The notes under the pieces: model-generated
What the model was told of the DNA's origin: nothing
Databases searched by the model: none
Seen by the model: only the letters and a program-made list of their open reading frames with translations
Assembly: GCF_011927665.1 (NCBI RefSeq)
Contig: NZ_JAATJA010000003.1
Coordinates: 62,001-126,000, forward strand
Direction of reading: 5' to 3'
Source: Desulfobaculum xiamenense
GTDB lineage: Bacteria; Desulfobacterota; Desulfovibrionia; Desulfovibrionales; Desulfovibrionaceae
DNA: 64,000 nt
Shown: positions 25,206 through 33,554 of the stretch, piece by piece
Position numbering within the stretch: position 1 is the first letter of the stretch
Layout of the letters: every line of letters begins with the position of its first letter
Made by a program: the position numbers and the translations under genes

Positions 25206-25820
25206 CTAGACGAAGCGTTCGCCTTCGATGTCGTCGAGGGCGGCGGCGCGCTCCTCGCCGAGCAGCTCCACGGCCTTGTAATAGGGGGTGAGCGGCTCCA
25301 GATGCAGATCGAAGCTGAGGGTGAAGAGGTCTTCGAACAGGCTGCGGAGCTTGGACTGGGACGACGCGAGGTAGATCACGTTGTCGCGGATGTTCCACAC
25401 GACGTCGAAGTATGCGGGAACGGGCAGGGTACGGGCGCGCAGGCGCAGCATCACCTGCTCCTTGATCTCGTTCCTGCGCTCGCGCGAGACGAACTTCTTA
25501 CCCTGCTCGCGCACACGCTCCAACTCAATATCCTGTGCGATCTGCACATGCTTCTTGACCACGGCGGCACTGACGCGCCGGGTGTCGAGACGCAGGGCAA
25601 AGGCGAGATACTGGCCCTTGTCCGGCGGCGCGGTAAGCCACTCGTTGTCGAGCATGTTCTCGAAGCTGACCCAGCCAAAGGACCGCTCATCGGCGGTGTC
25701 GTCTATGTCCTGAAACGCGTTGCGCTTGAGGCGATCCGGAATCTGCGGCCACAGGGAATCCGGCACCTCCTCGATGAGGCGGTAGCGCGTGAACGTCGAA
25801 CTTGCGGAAAGGAATCCCAC
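25206..25820 (-). CDS. rdgC: RdgC N-terminal-like protein (recombination-associated)
   Basis: A 204-residue protein resembling the N-terminal two thirds of RdgC, a ring-shaped double-stranded-DNA-binding protein that restrains RecA. Seen: FTRYRLIEEVPD at the start, SFGWVSFEN, YLAFALRLDTRRVSAAVVKKH, the basic stretch GKKFVSRERRNEIKEQV, then ARTLPVPAYFDVVW and SSQSKLRSLFEDLF. In E. coli the homologous order is GWVPP, ARKEEKILPSPVIKQAL, RKLKKTEKDSLKDEV, LLPRAFSRF and SAKKAEDTLALLR. The start is GTG with AAGGAG six bases upstream. It ends where RdgC normally continues; the next gene supplies the missing part. Confidence 0.75.
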   Translation of the reverse strand: MGFLSASSTFTRYRLIEEVPDSLWPQIPDRLKRNAFQDIDDTADERSFGWVSFENMLDNEWLTAPPDKGQYLAFALRLDTRRVSAAVVKKHVQIAQDIELERVREQGKKFVSRERRNEIKEQVMLRLRARTLPVPAYFDVVWNIRDNVIYLASSQSKLRSLFEDLFTLSFDLHLEPLTPYYKAVELLGEERAAALDDIEGERFV

Positions 25821-26014
25821 GGTAGTCTCCTTGTGTCGGGGAGTGCGGCGGCCCGGGGCCGCCTTCGATCAAAGGCCCTGCATAACGCCCGAGGCCATCG
25901 GGGGCAAGACCCAACCTTGTGCCCCGCCCCGCCCGTTGCCGCAGGGCGACGGCTCCGCTATCCTGAAGGGCGGCACCCTGCAGCCTCGACGGACCGGAAG
26001 CAAAGGAGCGCATC

Positions 26015-26608
26015 ATGCCCACCTTCACGGGAATTAATCACCTGGCCATGGCCACGGGCGACATGGACGCCACCATCCGCTTCTGGCGGGATCTGCTCGG
26101 CATGCCACTGGTGGCCGGGCTGGGACGGCCGGGCTACCGGCACTATTTTCTGTCCATCTCGCCCACGGACATGATCGCATTCTTCGAGTGGCCGGGCACA
26201 CGGCCTTTGCCGCAGAAGGACCACGGCGTCCCGGTGTCCGGCCCCTTCGCCTTCGACCACGTCTCCTTCGGCGTTGCGGGGGAGGACGACCTGTGGGAGG
26301 TGAAGGACCGGCTGGCGGCGGCGGGCTTTGAGCCATCGGAGGTGGTGGACCACGGCTTCATCAAATCCGTCTACGCCTTCGACCCGAACGGCATCCCCAT
26401 CGAATTCTCCGCGTCCGTGCCCGGAACCGACCCGCGCCGCACACCGGCCATGGCCGACAGCGCCCCGTCCGGCGTGACCCTCGAAGGTCCGAATCCGCAG
26501 CCCGGACACTGGCCTGCGCCAACACCCACGTCACAGGACCAGCGTGCCGACTACCCCGGCGAGGGGCGCGAACTGCTCCGCCCGGAGCGCAACGCGTGGA
26601 AGAAATGA
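26015..26608 (+). CDS. VOC superfamily (glyoxalase/dioxygenase-like) protein
   Basis: Vicinal-oxygen-chelate fold protein. Paired beta-alpha-beta-beta-beta modules are visible: INHLAMATGDMDATIRFWRDLLGMPLV, then FDHVSFGVAGEDDLWEVKDRL and YAFDPNGIPIEFSAS. Candidate metal ligands are His9 in INHLA, His in DHVSF and Glu in IEFSA. A proline-rich tail of about 50 residues after the domain is unusual and probably disordered. Start ATG follows AAGGAGCGC. It stands alone, convergent with a glycosyltransferase gene. The reaction cannot be told from sequence; glyoxalase, dioxygenase and resistance proteins share this fold. Confidence 0.85.
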   Translation: MPTFTGINHLAMATGDMDATIRFWRDLLGMPLVAGLGRPGYRHYFLSISPTDMIAFFEWPGTRPLPQKDHGVPVSGPFAFDHVSFGVAGEDDLWEVKDRLAAAGFEPSEVVDHGFIKSVYAFDPNGIPIEFSASVPGTDPRRTPAMADSAPSGVTLEGPNPQPGHWPAPTPTSQDQRADYPGEGRELLRPERNAWKK

Positions 26609-26649
26609 GACGACAGGGCCAAGCCGGAAGGCGGCGGGCAGGACGCGGC

Positions 26650-27774
26650 TTATCCGACGAGTTCCCGGTACAGCGAGGCCTGACGGGCCGTCGCCACGCG
26701 AAGGGAATAGCGCTCGGCGATGCGCTCGCGGGCGCGAAGGCCACGCTCTGAGCGCTCGGATTCCGGCAGGGACAGCATGTCCGCCATGGCGCGGACAAGG
26801 GACGAAGCGTCGCCGCGCGGCACCACGATTCCGGTCTCCCCCACCAACGCGCGGGCATCGCCCACGTCGCTCACCACGCAGGGCACGCCGCAGGCCATGG
26901 CCTCGCCCACGGCGTTGGGCAGGCTCTCGCTGTGTGACGACAGCACCGCCACGTCGAGACCGGAGTGGAACGCGGCCATGTCGGCCACCCGCCCCAAAAG
27001 CGCCACCCGCCCCTGAAGGCCCACGCGCCCGATCAGTCCGGCGAGAGCGGCATTTTCCTCATCCACACCATCACCACACAGGACGAAACGCACGTCGCCA
27101 CGCTGGCGGACAAGCTCACCGACGGCGGCCAGAAACACCTCGTGCCCCTTCATGGGATCGAAACGGGCGGCCATGCCGACAAGCCGCGCATCCTCCGGAG
27201 CGCCGATCTGTTGGCGCAGGGCCTCGCGTGCGCCGGGGACGGGGCGCATGGCGTCGAGGTCGAAGCCGTTGGGAATGATCTCGAATCGCCGTGGGCGGTA
27301 ACCCAGCCGCACATGATGCTCCCGCGCGGCCTCGGAATTGGCGATAACGGCGGCGGGCAGGCGCGAGAGCCTTGCGCAGGCGGCCACGGTCCACGCCGTG
27401 GTCCGACGGTAGCGGGAGAGGTCCATGTCCGCGCAGCGGATGTTCCAGACGAGAGTGCCGACGCGGGCAAGGGACACGCCCAGAAGCCCGAGGAAATCGG
27501 CATGGTACAGCCATGTCTGGACGATGTGCGGACTAAAGGAACGCAGGATGCGCACCAGCCGCCACAGGGCGCGCGGCGTGGGCAACCCGCGCTCCATGCC
27601 GAGGGATTCGACAGCCACCCCGGCGGATTCGATGGGCGCGGCCAGCGGTCCGGGCCGCAGCATGCAGACCACCCGCTGCTCGAAGCCCTCTGCGGCCAGA
27701 CCGGGCACAAGCCGCGACAGCGCCGTCTCCGCGCCGCCGGTTTCGAGTCCCGTTATCAGGTGAAGCACCCGCAC
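26650..27774 (-). CDS. GT4-family glycosyltransferase
   Basis: A GT-B-fold retaining glycosyltransferase. N-terminal acceptor half: HLITGLETGGAETALSRLVPGL, with HIVQTWLYHADFLG. C-terminal donor half (about 190-374): RLVGMAARFDPMKGHEVFLAA, RFVLCGDGVDEE and the EX7E-type nucleotide-sugar motif in SHSESLPNAVGEAMACG. It likely adds a sugar to a surface polysaccharide precursor at the cytoplasmic membrane face. It follows the permease and 2-epimerase genes in the same direction, about 70 bp after the permease's apparent terminator region. The acceptor and sugar are unknown. The start GTG/ATG choice is not critical to the call. Confidence 0.88.
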   Translation of the reverse strand: MRVLHLITGLETGGAETALSRLVPGLAAEGFEQRVVCMLRPGPLAAPIESAGVAVESLGMERGLPTPRALWRLVRILRSFSPHIVQTWLYHADFLGLLGVSLARVGTLVWNIRCADMDLSRYRRTTAWTVAACARLSRLPAAVIANSEAAREHHVRLGYRPRRFEIIPNGFDLDAMRPVPGAREALRQQIGAPEDARLVGMAARFDPMKGHEVFLAAVGELVRQRGDVRFVLCGDGVDEENAALAGLIGRVGLQGRVALLGRVADMAAFHSGLDVAVLSSHSESLPNAVGEAMACGVPCVVSDVGDARALVGETGIVVPRGDASSLVRAMADMLSLPESERSERGLRARERIAERYSLRVATARQASLYRELVG

Positions 27775-27804
27775 GCCCGCACCCTCCGCTTGTCGATAAA
27801 CAAA

Positions 27805-27837
27805 GACGCCGCGGGGAGCGATGCTCCGCGCGGCGTC
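27805..27837 (-). terminator. terminator of the AI-2E-family permease gene
   Basis: Stem GACGCCGCG / CGCGGCGTC-type with inner GGAGC / GCTCC pairs, followed on the minus strand by TTTGTTT. It sits just past the permease stop. Confidence 0.75.
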
Positions 27838-27843
27838 CGAGAT

Positions 27844-28980
27844 TCAGTTGCCGTCCACCTCTGCGTGGGGTTCGTCGTGTTCCTCCAGCAGGTCGCGGTA
27901 TTCCTCGCCGTAGATGCGCAGCATGACCATGGCGAAGGCCAGACTGAGCGGCCCATACAGAAGTCCGGCAGGCCCGAAGGCCTGCAACCCGCCAATGACC
28001 GACAGGAAGATGTACAGAAGCGGCATGCCCGACGCGCCCTTCATGAAGTAGGGCCGCAGGAAGGTGTCGATGCTCGTAACCAGAATGCCGCACCACAGGA
28101 CGAGGAACAGCGCGGCCTTCCAGTGTCCGATGATGAGCAGGTACACCGAGGCGGGCACCCAGACCAGCCCGGTTCCGAGCACCGGAATGAGGGACGAAAA
28201 GCCCATCATGGTGCCCCAGAACAGGGCCGGAATCTCCACCACGGCAAGGCCGATGCCGCCCACCGTGCCCTGAAGCACGGCAACCAGCAGACCGCCCACC
28301 AGCACCGAGCGCGACACGCGCCGCAAGCTGTGGATGATGGAGTCCTCCTGCGCCTCGCGCAGGGGGGAGAGGTACTTCACGGTGGCGATCACCCGTCGTC
28401 CGTCCCGCAGGAGGAAGAACAGGATGAACAGCATGATGAGCGAATGCAGCAGCACCGAAAAGGCGTTGGTCAGAAGGCTCGTCCCGAGCTGGATCGACAC
28501 TTCGCCCACCTGACGGGAAAAGCGCAGAAGACCGCTCTGAATGTCGATGTCCTCAAGATGGATGAAAGGCAGCTGGGCATCCACCCACGCCAGCACGGCG
28601 TCCATGCGACTCTGGGCGAGCAGGCTCTCGAAGTTCGTATGCCGTATCCAATTCGTAATCTGGGCAACGGACTGCGCAGCCTGCGTGGCAAGACCGGTGA
28701 GAAAGAGAAACGCCGGGATGAAGATGCACACCGTGACCAGAAGGACCACAATGCCCGCGGCGATGTTGTCGTGTCCGCCGATGCGCGCGGAAATGCGCGT
28801 GAACAGCGGTGTGAAAATGGCCGCCAGCACCCCGGAAAAGATGATGGCGTGCAGGAACGGGCTAAAGACCCTGTAGGCCATGTACAGGGCAAAAAGAATG
28901 AGGGCGAAGAGAAACAGCGAATAGTAGCGTTTCCCGTGCCGGGTCGGCCATCCGAGACCGGATCCCGAAGAGTGGTTCAT
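27844..28980 (-). CDS. AI-2E family transporter (PerM/YdiK-type permease)
   Basis: Integral membrane protein of 378 residues with about eight hydrophobic segments and a long extramembrane region (about 75-200), as in the AI-2E exporter/PerM family. Seen: YRVFSPFLHAIIFSGVLAAIFTPLF near the N-terminus, LLVAVLQGTVGGIGLAVVEIPALFWG, then IPVLGTGLVWVPASVYL, and GLLYGPLSLAFAMV near the end. Family members export small molecules or exchange ions; the substrate cannot be predicted. It is transcribed after the 2-epimerase gene with a 51-bp gap, so it could belong to the same unit. Confidence 0.88.
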   Translation of the reverse strand: MNHSSGSGLGWPTRHGKRYYSLFLFALILFALYMAYRVFSPFLHAIIFSGVLAAIFTPLFTRISARIGGHDNIAAGIVVLLVTVCIFIPAFLFLTGLATQAAQSVAQITNWIRHTNFESLLAQSRMDAVLAWVDAQLPFIHLEDIDIQSGLLRFSRQVGEVSIQLGTSLLTNAFSVLLHSLIMLFILFFLLRDGRRVIATVKYLSPLREAQEDSIIHSLRRVSRSVLVGGLLVAVLQGTVGGIGLAVVEIPALFWGTMMGFSSLIPVLGTGLVWVPASVYLLIIGHWKAALFLVLWCGILVTSIDTFLRPYFMKGASGMPLLYIFLSVIGGLQAFGPAGLLYGPLSLAFAMVMLRIYGEEYRDLLEEHDEPHAEVDGN

Positions 28981-29031
28981 GATTCCTCCGGCGGGAGAAT
29001 CCCGCCTGTCGAGCCGTTACGGCATGCGGGA

Positions 29032-30201
29032 TCAGGCCCGCTTTTCCAGTACGTTGCGTATCACAGCAGCCATGGCTTCGCCAGCCCTGCCGCTGCCATA
29101 GAAATCCGGCTGCGGCGTGAAGCTCAGGTCGCGCACGCGGTGGTAGGCCTCGGGAATGGCGTCCGGGTCCGCTCCGGAAACCACGTTGAAGCCGCCGTCC
29201 ACCAGCTCCACCCATTCGGTTTCGTCGCGAAGCGTCACGCAGGGGCGGCCGAAGAAATAGGCTTCCTTCTGCAAGCCGCCGGAGTCCGTGCACACGGCGC
29301 GAGCATTGCGCACCAGTTGCAGCATGTCCAGATAGCTCTGCGGCTCGATGAGGGTCATGCCGGACAGCGGAATGGGCCAGCGCCCGCAGATGGCGGAATT
29401 GATCGCGTCGCCCGTGCGCGGATGCAAGGGCAGGACGATGGGAATCTCCCGCGCAATGGTCGCAAGCCCACGGAAGATGAAGGACAGGCGTTTTCCCTTC
29501 GTGGTATTCTCGGCGCGGTGGACCGTGGCCAGCACATACTCGCCCGGGCGCACCCCCAACCGTTCGAGGCAGTTGGATTCGGCCTGCGCCCGCTCGCCGT
29601 AGTGCAGGGCGGCGTCGTACATCACGTCGCCCACGTTGACCACCAGCGGCGCACCCACGCAGGACAGGGGTGTGCCGTCCACGTCCTCGGCCTCCACGCG
29701 TCGCCCGCCAAAGGCCACGTTGGCCAGCCCCTCGCGTCGCAGGTTCTCCACGGCAGCGGCGGTGGAGACGCACAGAATATCGGCCGCGTGATCGGCGAGG
29801 ACACGGTTGTGTTCCTCGGGCATGGCGCGGTTGAACGAGCGCATGCCCGCCTCGACGTGAACGACGGGAATGCCGAGTTTCACGGCGGCCAACGCGCCAG
29901 CAAGCGTGGAATTGGTGTCGCCGGGGACGACGACGGCGTCGGGCCGGTCCTCGACGAGAGCGGCCTCCAGCGCTTCGAGCATGCGCCCGGTCTGCGCGCC
30001 ATGGCTGCCGGAGCCAACGCCGAGATTGCGCGCCGGAGCGGACAGGCCAAGCTCGCGGAAGAAGACTTCGGACATGCGGTCGTCGTAGTGCTGGCCCGTG
30101 TGCAGGATGAAGGTCTCCATCCCGGCAGCGCGCAGGGCGCGTTCGATGACGGCGGCCTTCACGAACTGGGGACGCGCCCCAACGATGATGGCAATGCGCA
30201 T
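29032..30201 (-). CDS. wecB: UDP-GlcNAc 2-epimerase, WecB/WbpI family (non-hydrolysing)
   Basis: Epimerises C2 of a UDP-N-acetyl sugar, giving a ManNAc-type product. Seen: N-terminal IAIIVGARPQFVKAAVIERAL, TGQHYDDRMSE, VVVPGDTNSTLAGALAAVKL, PVVHVEAGMRSFNRAMPEE and the C-terminal LVRNARAVCTDSGGLQKEAYF, all family hallmarks. Length 389 is slightly longer than E. coli WecB. The WbpB/WbpE/WbpD-like genes at 3.3-6.1 kb would make UDP-GlcNAc(3NAc)A, the substrate of the close relative WbpI, so a WbpI role is plausible; sequence alone does not separate the two. A minus-strand TTGACA lies at 30302-30307. Confidence 0.88.
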   Translation of the reverse strand: MRIAIIVGARPQFVKAAVIERALRAAGMETFILHTGQHYDDRMSEVFFRELGLSAPARNLGVGSGSHGAQTGRMLEALEAALVEDRPDAVVVPGDTNSTLAGALAAVKLGIPVVHVEAGMRSFNRAMPEEHNRVLADHAADILCVSTAAAVENLRREGLANVAFGGRRVEAEDVDGTPLSCVGAPLVVNVGDVMYDAALHYGERAQAESNCLERLGVRPGEYVLATVHRAENTTKGKRLSFIFRGLATIAREIPIVLPLHPRTGDAINSAICGRWPIPLSGMTLIEPQSYLDMLQLVRNARAVCTDSGGLQKEAYFFGRPCVTLRDETEWVELVDGGFNVVSGADPDAIPEAYHRVRDLSFTPQPDFYGSGRAGEAMAAVIRNVLEKRA

Positions 30202-30301
30202 GAGACGTGAACTCCGTTAGGCGAAAGTGGCGAACCGCCCATGCGGCCCGCGCCCGCACGACGCGGGCATGATGCCGGAACTAGTTTTTCCGGGACGATA
30301 T

Positions 30302-30307
30302 TGTCAA
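30302..30307 (-). promoter_or_regulatory. candidate -35 of the 2-epimerase promoter
   Basis: TTGACA on the minus strand, followed 17-18 bases later by CTAGTT / TAGTTC as a weak -10. About 100 bp upstream of the epimerase start. Confidence 0.35.
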
Positions 30308-30367
30308 GGCTGCCCCGACTAGCCCTCGCTACGTCCCCTCGCGCGCGGATGCGCGCTCGCGCCAAAA

Positions 30368-30397
30368 TTGACAAGCCCCGGTCCGAGGCGCTACAGC
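30368..30397 (+). promoter_or_regulatory. candidate promoter of nfu
   Basis: TTGACA at 30368-30373 and TACAGC at 30392-30397, an 18-base spacer, 33 bp ahead of the start codon. The -35 is perfect but the -10 is weak. Confidence 0.45.
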
Positions 30398-30430
30398 CCG
30401 GGAGCAAACAACCGCGCAAGGAGGAACGCC

Positions 30431-30652
30431 ATGCGGGAAAGAATCGAAGCGGCGCTGGCCAAGGTCCGGCCCGCGCTCCAGGCCGACGGCGGTGACGTCG
30501 AACTCGTCGAGGTGACCGAAGACGGCATTGTCAAGGTCCGCCTGCAGGGTGCCTGCAAGGGCTGCCCCATGTCCCAGATGACTCTCAAGCACGGCATCGA
30601 GCGCTTCATCCTCAAGGAAGTCCCGGAAATCAAGGGAGTGGAGGCCGTCTAG
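30431..30652 (+). CDS. single-domain NifU C-terminal (Nfu) Fe-S scaffold protein
   Basis: A 73-residue Nfu-type protein, the minimal NifU C-terminal domain. It binds or delivers [4Fe-4S] clusters through a CxxC pair: Cys42 and Cys45 in GACKGCPMS. The rest follows the family (IRPALQADGGDVELVEV-like start; IERFILKEVPEIKGVEAV end). The start ATG has GGAGGAAC upstream. It is too short for the A-type N-terminal domain found in NfuA. It stands alone between the divergent epimerase and gltX, so it is probably a general Fe-S carrier, apt for an iron-sulfur-rich anaerobe. Confidence 0.9.
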   Translation: MRERIEAALAKVRPALQADGGDVELVEVTEDGIVKVRLQGACKGCPMSQMTLKHGIERFILKEVPEIKGVEAV

Positions 30653-30792
30653 CGCCGCCCCCATCGCGCCGTCACAGGCCCCGCGCCGCACCACGGGTTC
30701 GGCTGCGGGGCATTTGACGTATATCATCAAATTTCCCGGCGCACTACCACGCGCCGCACATCATACTTCGCATTTTCAGGAGACAAGAACCC

Positions 30793-32184
30793 ATGAGCGC
30801 AATGGTTACACGCTTTCCCCCGAGCCCCACGGGCTTCCTGCATATCGGCGGTGCCCGCACGGCCCTGTTCAACTGGCTGCTGGCCCGTTCCAACAACGGC
30901 CACTTCGTGCTGCGCATTGAGGATACCGACACCGCCCGCTCCACCCCGGAGATGACGCAGGCCATCCTCGACGGCATGACCTGGCTCGGGCTGGACTGGG
31001 ACGAAGGCCCCTACCTCCAGAGCGAGCGCACCGAGCGCTACAACCTCGCCATCGAGAAGCTCCTCGCCACCGGCCACGCCTACTACTGCGAGTGTACCCC
31101 CGACGAGGTCGAGGCCATGCGCGAAAAGGCCCGTCAGGAAGGCCGCAAGCCCAAGTACGACGGCCACTGCCGCGATAGGCAGCTCGGCCCCGGCGAAGGC
31201 CGCGTGGTGCGCTTCAAGGCCCCCACGGGCGTCTGCGCGTGGAAGGACATGGTCAAGGGCGACATCTCCATGGAATTCGAGGAGATGGTGGACGACTTCA
31301 TCATCCGCCGTGCCGACGGCTCGCCCATGTACAACCTCGCCGTGGTCGTTGACGACGCCGAAATGGGCATGACCCACATCCTGCGCGGCGAGGACCACCT
31401 GTCCAACACGCCCAAGCAGATCGCCCTGTACAAGGCCCTTGGCTACGAGGTGCCCGAGTTCGGCCACATGCCCATGATCTTCGGCCCGGACCGCAAGAAG
31501 CTCTCCAAACGCCACGGCGCGATGAGCGTCATGGAATACGAGAAGATGGGCTTTCTGCCCGAGGCCATGCTCAACTATCTCGTGCGCCTCGGCTGGGGCC
31601 ACGGCGATCAGGAAATCTTCACGCTTCAGGAACTCATCGAGGTCTTCGACACCCGCGGACTCAATTCCTCGCCCGCCATGTTCGACCTCAAGAAGCTCGA
31701 ACACGTCAATGCCCACTACATCAAGGAAGGCGACGTGGAGCGCCTCGCCACGCTGCTGGCCCGCTACCTGCGCGACCTCGGCATCGAGGCCCCGCACGAG
31801 AAGCTCGCGCAGATCGTGCCCCTCTACCAGCCCCGCGCGGTGACCATGGTCGAAATGGCCGAGCAGTGCGCGTTCTTCCTCACGGACGACGCCACCCTCG
31901 AATACGACGAGCAGGCCGTGGCCAAGCACCTCACCGAGGACGCCCGCGCCATGCTGGCCGAGGTACGCGCCATGCTGGCCGCCCTGCCCGAGTTCACCGA
32001 GGAGGCCCTCGACGTGGCGCTCAAGGCCTATGTCGAGGAAAAGGGCATCAAGTTCGGCAAGCTCGCCCAGCCCGTGCGCGTGGCCGTGACCGGCCGCACC
32101 TTCAGCCCGGGCCTGCACGAGACGCTGTTCGTGCTTGGCAGGGAAAAGACGCTGGCCCGCATGGACCGCGCCCTCGCCCTGTAG
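30793..32184 (+). CDS. gltX: glutamyl-tRNA synthetase
   Basis: Class I aminoacyl-tRNA synthetase that charges tRNA-Glu. Seen: N-terminal TRFPPSPTGFLHIGGARTAL with the HIGH-type motif HIGG, the zinc-knuckle-like CECTPDEVEAMRE...GHCR insert, DDAEMGMTHILRGEDHLSNT, and the KMSKS-type KKLSKRHG. The C-terminal anticodon-binding helices end at GREKTLARMDRAL. Length 463 is typical. Start is the ATG after AGGAGACAAGAACCC. It ends at a strong terminator, so it is probably monocistronic. Confidence 0.96.
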   Translation: MSAMVTRFPPSPTGFLHIGGARTALFNWLLARSNNGHFVLRIEDTDTARSTPEMTQAILDGMTWLGLDWDEGPYLQSERTERYNLAIEKLLATGHAYYCECTPDEVEAMREKARQEGRKPKYDGHCRDRQLGPGEGRVVRFKAPTGVCAWKDMVKGDISMEFEEMVDDFIIRRADGSPMYNLAVVVDDAEMGMTHILRGEDHLSNTPKQIALYKALGYEVPEFGHMPMIFGPDRKKLSKRHGAMSVMEYEKMGFLPEAMLNYLVRLGWGHGDQEIFTLQELIEVFDTRGLNSSPAMFDLKKLEHVNAHYIKEGDVERLATLLARYLRDLGIEAPHEKLAQIVPLYQPRAVTMVEMAEQCAFFLTDDATLEYDEQAVAKHLTEDARAMLAEVRAMLAALPEFTEEALDVALKAYVEEKGIKFGKLAQPVRVAVTGRTFSPGLHETLFVLGREKTLARMDRALAL

Positions 32185-32211
32185 CGCCGTTCTTTATCCA
32201 AAAAGAAATAC

Positions 32212-32247
32212 AAAAGCCCCCGACGGAATGTTCCGCCGGGGGCTTTT
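32212..32247 (+). terminator. terminator of gltX
   Basis: AAAAGCCCCC pairs with GGGGGCTTTT, with inner GGAA/TTCC pairs. Bidirectional in form. Confidence 0.85.
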
Positions 32248-32300
32248 CTGTGCTTTCACTCGGGCATGGCCCGTCGCTGGCATCAAGAAATCGGCAAATG

Positions 32301-32334
32301 AAAAAGGCCCCGGGTTTCCACCCGGGGCTTTTTC
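32301..32334 (-). terminator. terminator of rpmB (bidirectional)
   Basis: AAAAAGGCCCCGGGT against ACCCGGGGCTTTTT with a four-base loop. It faces the end of rpmB and backs up the gltX terminator. Confidence 0.85.
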
Positions 32335-32370
32335 GCGTAAAACCTGATTGCGAAGCGTCGGTCAGCCGAG

Positions 32371-32568
32371 CTACTTGACGGGCTTGGTCACGGCGCCGGA
32401 ACGGATGCAACGGGTGCACACGTCGAGGTGCTTGACCTGACCGCTTTCGAGCTGCACGCGAACACGCTGCAGGTTAGGATTAAACCTGCGCTTGCTCTTG
32501 TTGTGGGCGTGGCTCACATTGTTGCCCACCTGGGGCCCTTTGCCGCAGACTGCACAAACCTGACTCAT
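32371..32568 (-). CDS. rpmB: 50S ribosomal protein L28
   Basis: Ribosomal protein L28, 65 residues. Two cysteine pairs (Cys5/Cys8 in VCAVCGKGP and Cys51/Cys54 in VCTRCIRSG) make it the zinc-binding form. The basic centre [18 protein letters not shown] is diagnostic. I start at the ATG preceded by GAGGAGGTCTCCC; the longer frame (to 32619) adds residues foreign to the family. It is divergent from yceD-rpmF. Confidence 0.95.
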   Translation of the reverse strand: MSQVCAVCGKGPQVGNNVSHAHNKSKRRFNPNLQRVRVQLESGQVKHLDVCTRCIRSGAVTKPVK

Positions 32569-32729
32569 GGGAGACCTCCTCAAATCCACTATTTCTCGAC
32601 GGTTGACGTACCGGGGCACGTTCCGCTCAAGTGATCGTACTCAATTTCCACCGTCCGTGCGAGAGGGAATCACCCACACGGAATTTGCCCCTTTATCCCT
32701 TCCCGGAGCAAAACGCAAGCGCTTTAGCC

Positions 32730-32757
32730 TTGACAATGGGAAATAATCACATATAGA
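32730..32757 (+). promoter_or_regulatory. sigma70-type promoter of the yceD-rpmF-plsX-fab unit
   Basis: TTGACA (32730-32735) and TATAGA (32752-32757) with a 16-base spacer, 22 bp before the yceD start. It is the best consensus promoter in the window. Confidence 0.75.
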
Positions 32758-32779
32758 GAGTGCCTCTTGTGAGGAAAGC

Positions 32780-33313
32780 ATGGCAGAATACATTATCAGC
32801 ATGATCGACATCCCGGCCGAGGGCCGGGAATTTACTTTCACGGATCAGGAGCTCTGGTCCGAACCTGCGCAGGCCTGCGGCCTTCAGGCGACGATCGTCC
32901 AGCCCCTTGAGGGGCGTCTGTCCGTGTTTCCGCAGGGTCCGAAAGCCTGTCTCGTTCGCGGCACCCTCACCGGCAGAATCATTCTGCCCTGCGACCGCTG
33001 CATGAACGACGCCCCCGTGGATATCGAGCAGGAGTTCGATATCTTTGAGGAAATCGGCGATACCGACGAGACGGACGAGCCCAGACTCCGAGAGGAAGGC
33101 GACATCGTTGTACTTGACGCCGGCGCCATCCTCTGGGAACAATTCCTTCTTGCCCTTCCGGCCAAACCGCTGTGCACGCCCGACTGCAAGGGCCTGTGCT
33201 CCAAATGCGGCGCGGACCTCAACGAAGGCCCCTGCGGCTGCTCCGCCGATGACGGCGACCCCCGCATGGCTGCCCTTCGCGGCCTGACCATTCCGGATCG
33301 CAAGAAACACTAA
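32780..33313 (+). CDS. yceD: YceD/DUF177 family protein
   Basis: A 177-residue DUF177 (YceD) protein, a family linked to 23S rRNA or large-subunit accumulation and nearly always beside rpmF. Seen: LPCDRCMNDAPVDIEQEFDI with a CxxC, and a C-terminal cluster CTPDCKGLCSKCGADLNEG followed by CGC, suggesting a zinc site. It has its own consensus promoter and AGGAAAGC ribosome site. The next gene rpmF follows after 61 bp. Molecular function in this organism is inferred from the family. Confidence 0.9.
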   Translation: MAEYIISMIDIPAEGREFTFTDQELWSEPAQACGLQATIVQPLEGRLSVFPQGPKACLVRGTLTGRIILPCDRCMNDAPVDIEQEFDIFEEIGDTDETDEPRLREEGDIVVLDAGAILWEQFLLALPAKPLCTPDCKGLCSKCGADLNEGPCGCSADDGDPRMAALRGLTIPDRKKH

Positions 33314-33374
33314 ACGGATGTCACCGTCCCTCGCGGGCGGCGAGCATACATACGAAAAAAAGAGGTAGACGAAC

Positions 33375-33554
33375 ATGGCAGTCCCCAAGAAAAAAACGTC
33401 CAAGTCCAAGCGCAACATGCGTCGTGCGCATGACCACGTTTCCGTTCCCAACGTCATCTTCTGCGAGTGCGGCGAGCCCACCCTGCCTCATCGCGCCTGC
33501 AGCAAGTGCGGCAACTACAAAGGCAAGCAGATGCTTTTCAAGGATGAAGCCTAA
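33375..33554 (+). CDS. rpmF: 50S ribosomal protein L32
   Basis: Ribosomal protein L32, 59 residues, with the usual [20 protein letters not shown] start and a zinc-type cysteine set (Cys30, Cys32, Cys42, Cys45). It is followed by [12 protein letters not shown]. The ATG is preceded by AGAGGTAGACGA. The last four codons overlap the plsX start by 11 bases in another frame, linking translation of the two genes. The rpmF-plsX-fab order is conserved across many bacteria. Confidence 0.96.
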   Translation: MAVPKKKTSKSKRNMRRAHDHVSVPNVIFCECGEPTLPHRACSKCGNYKGKQMLFKDEA

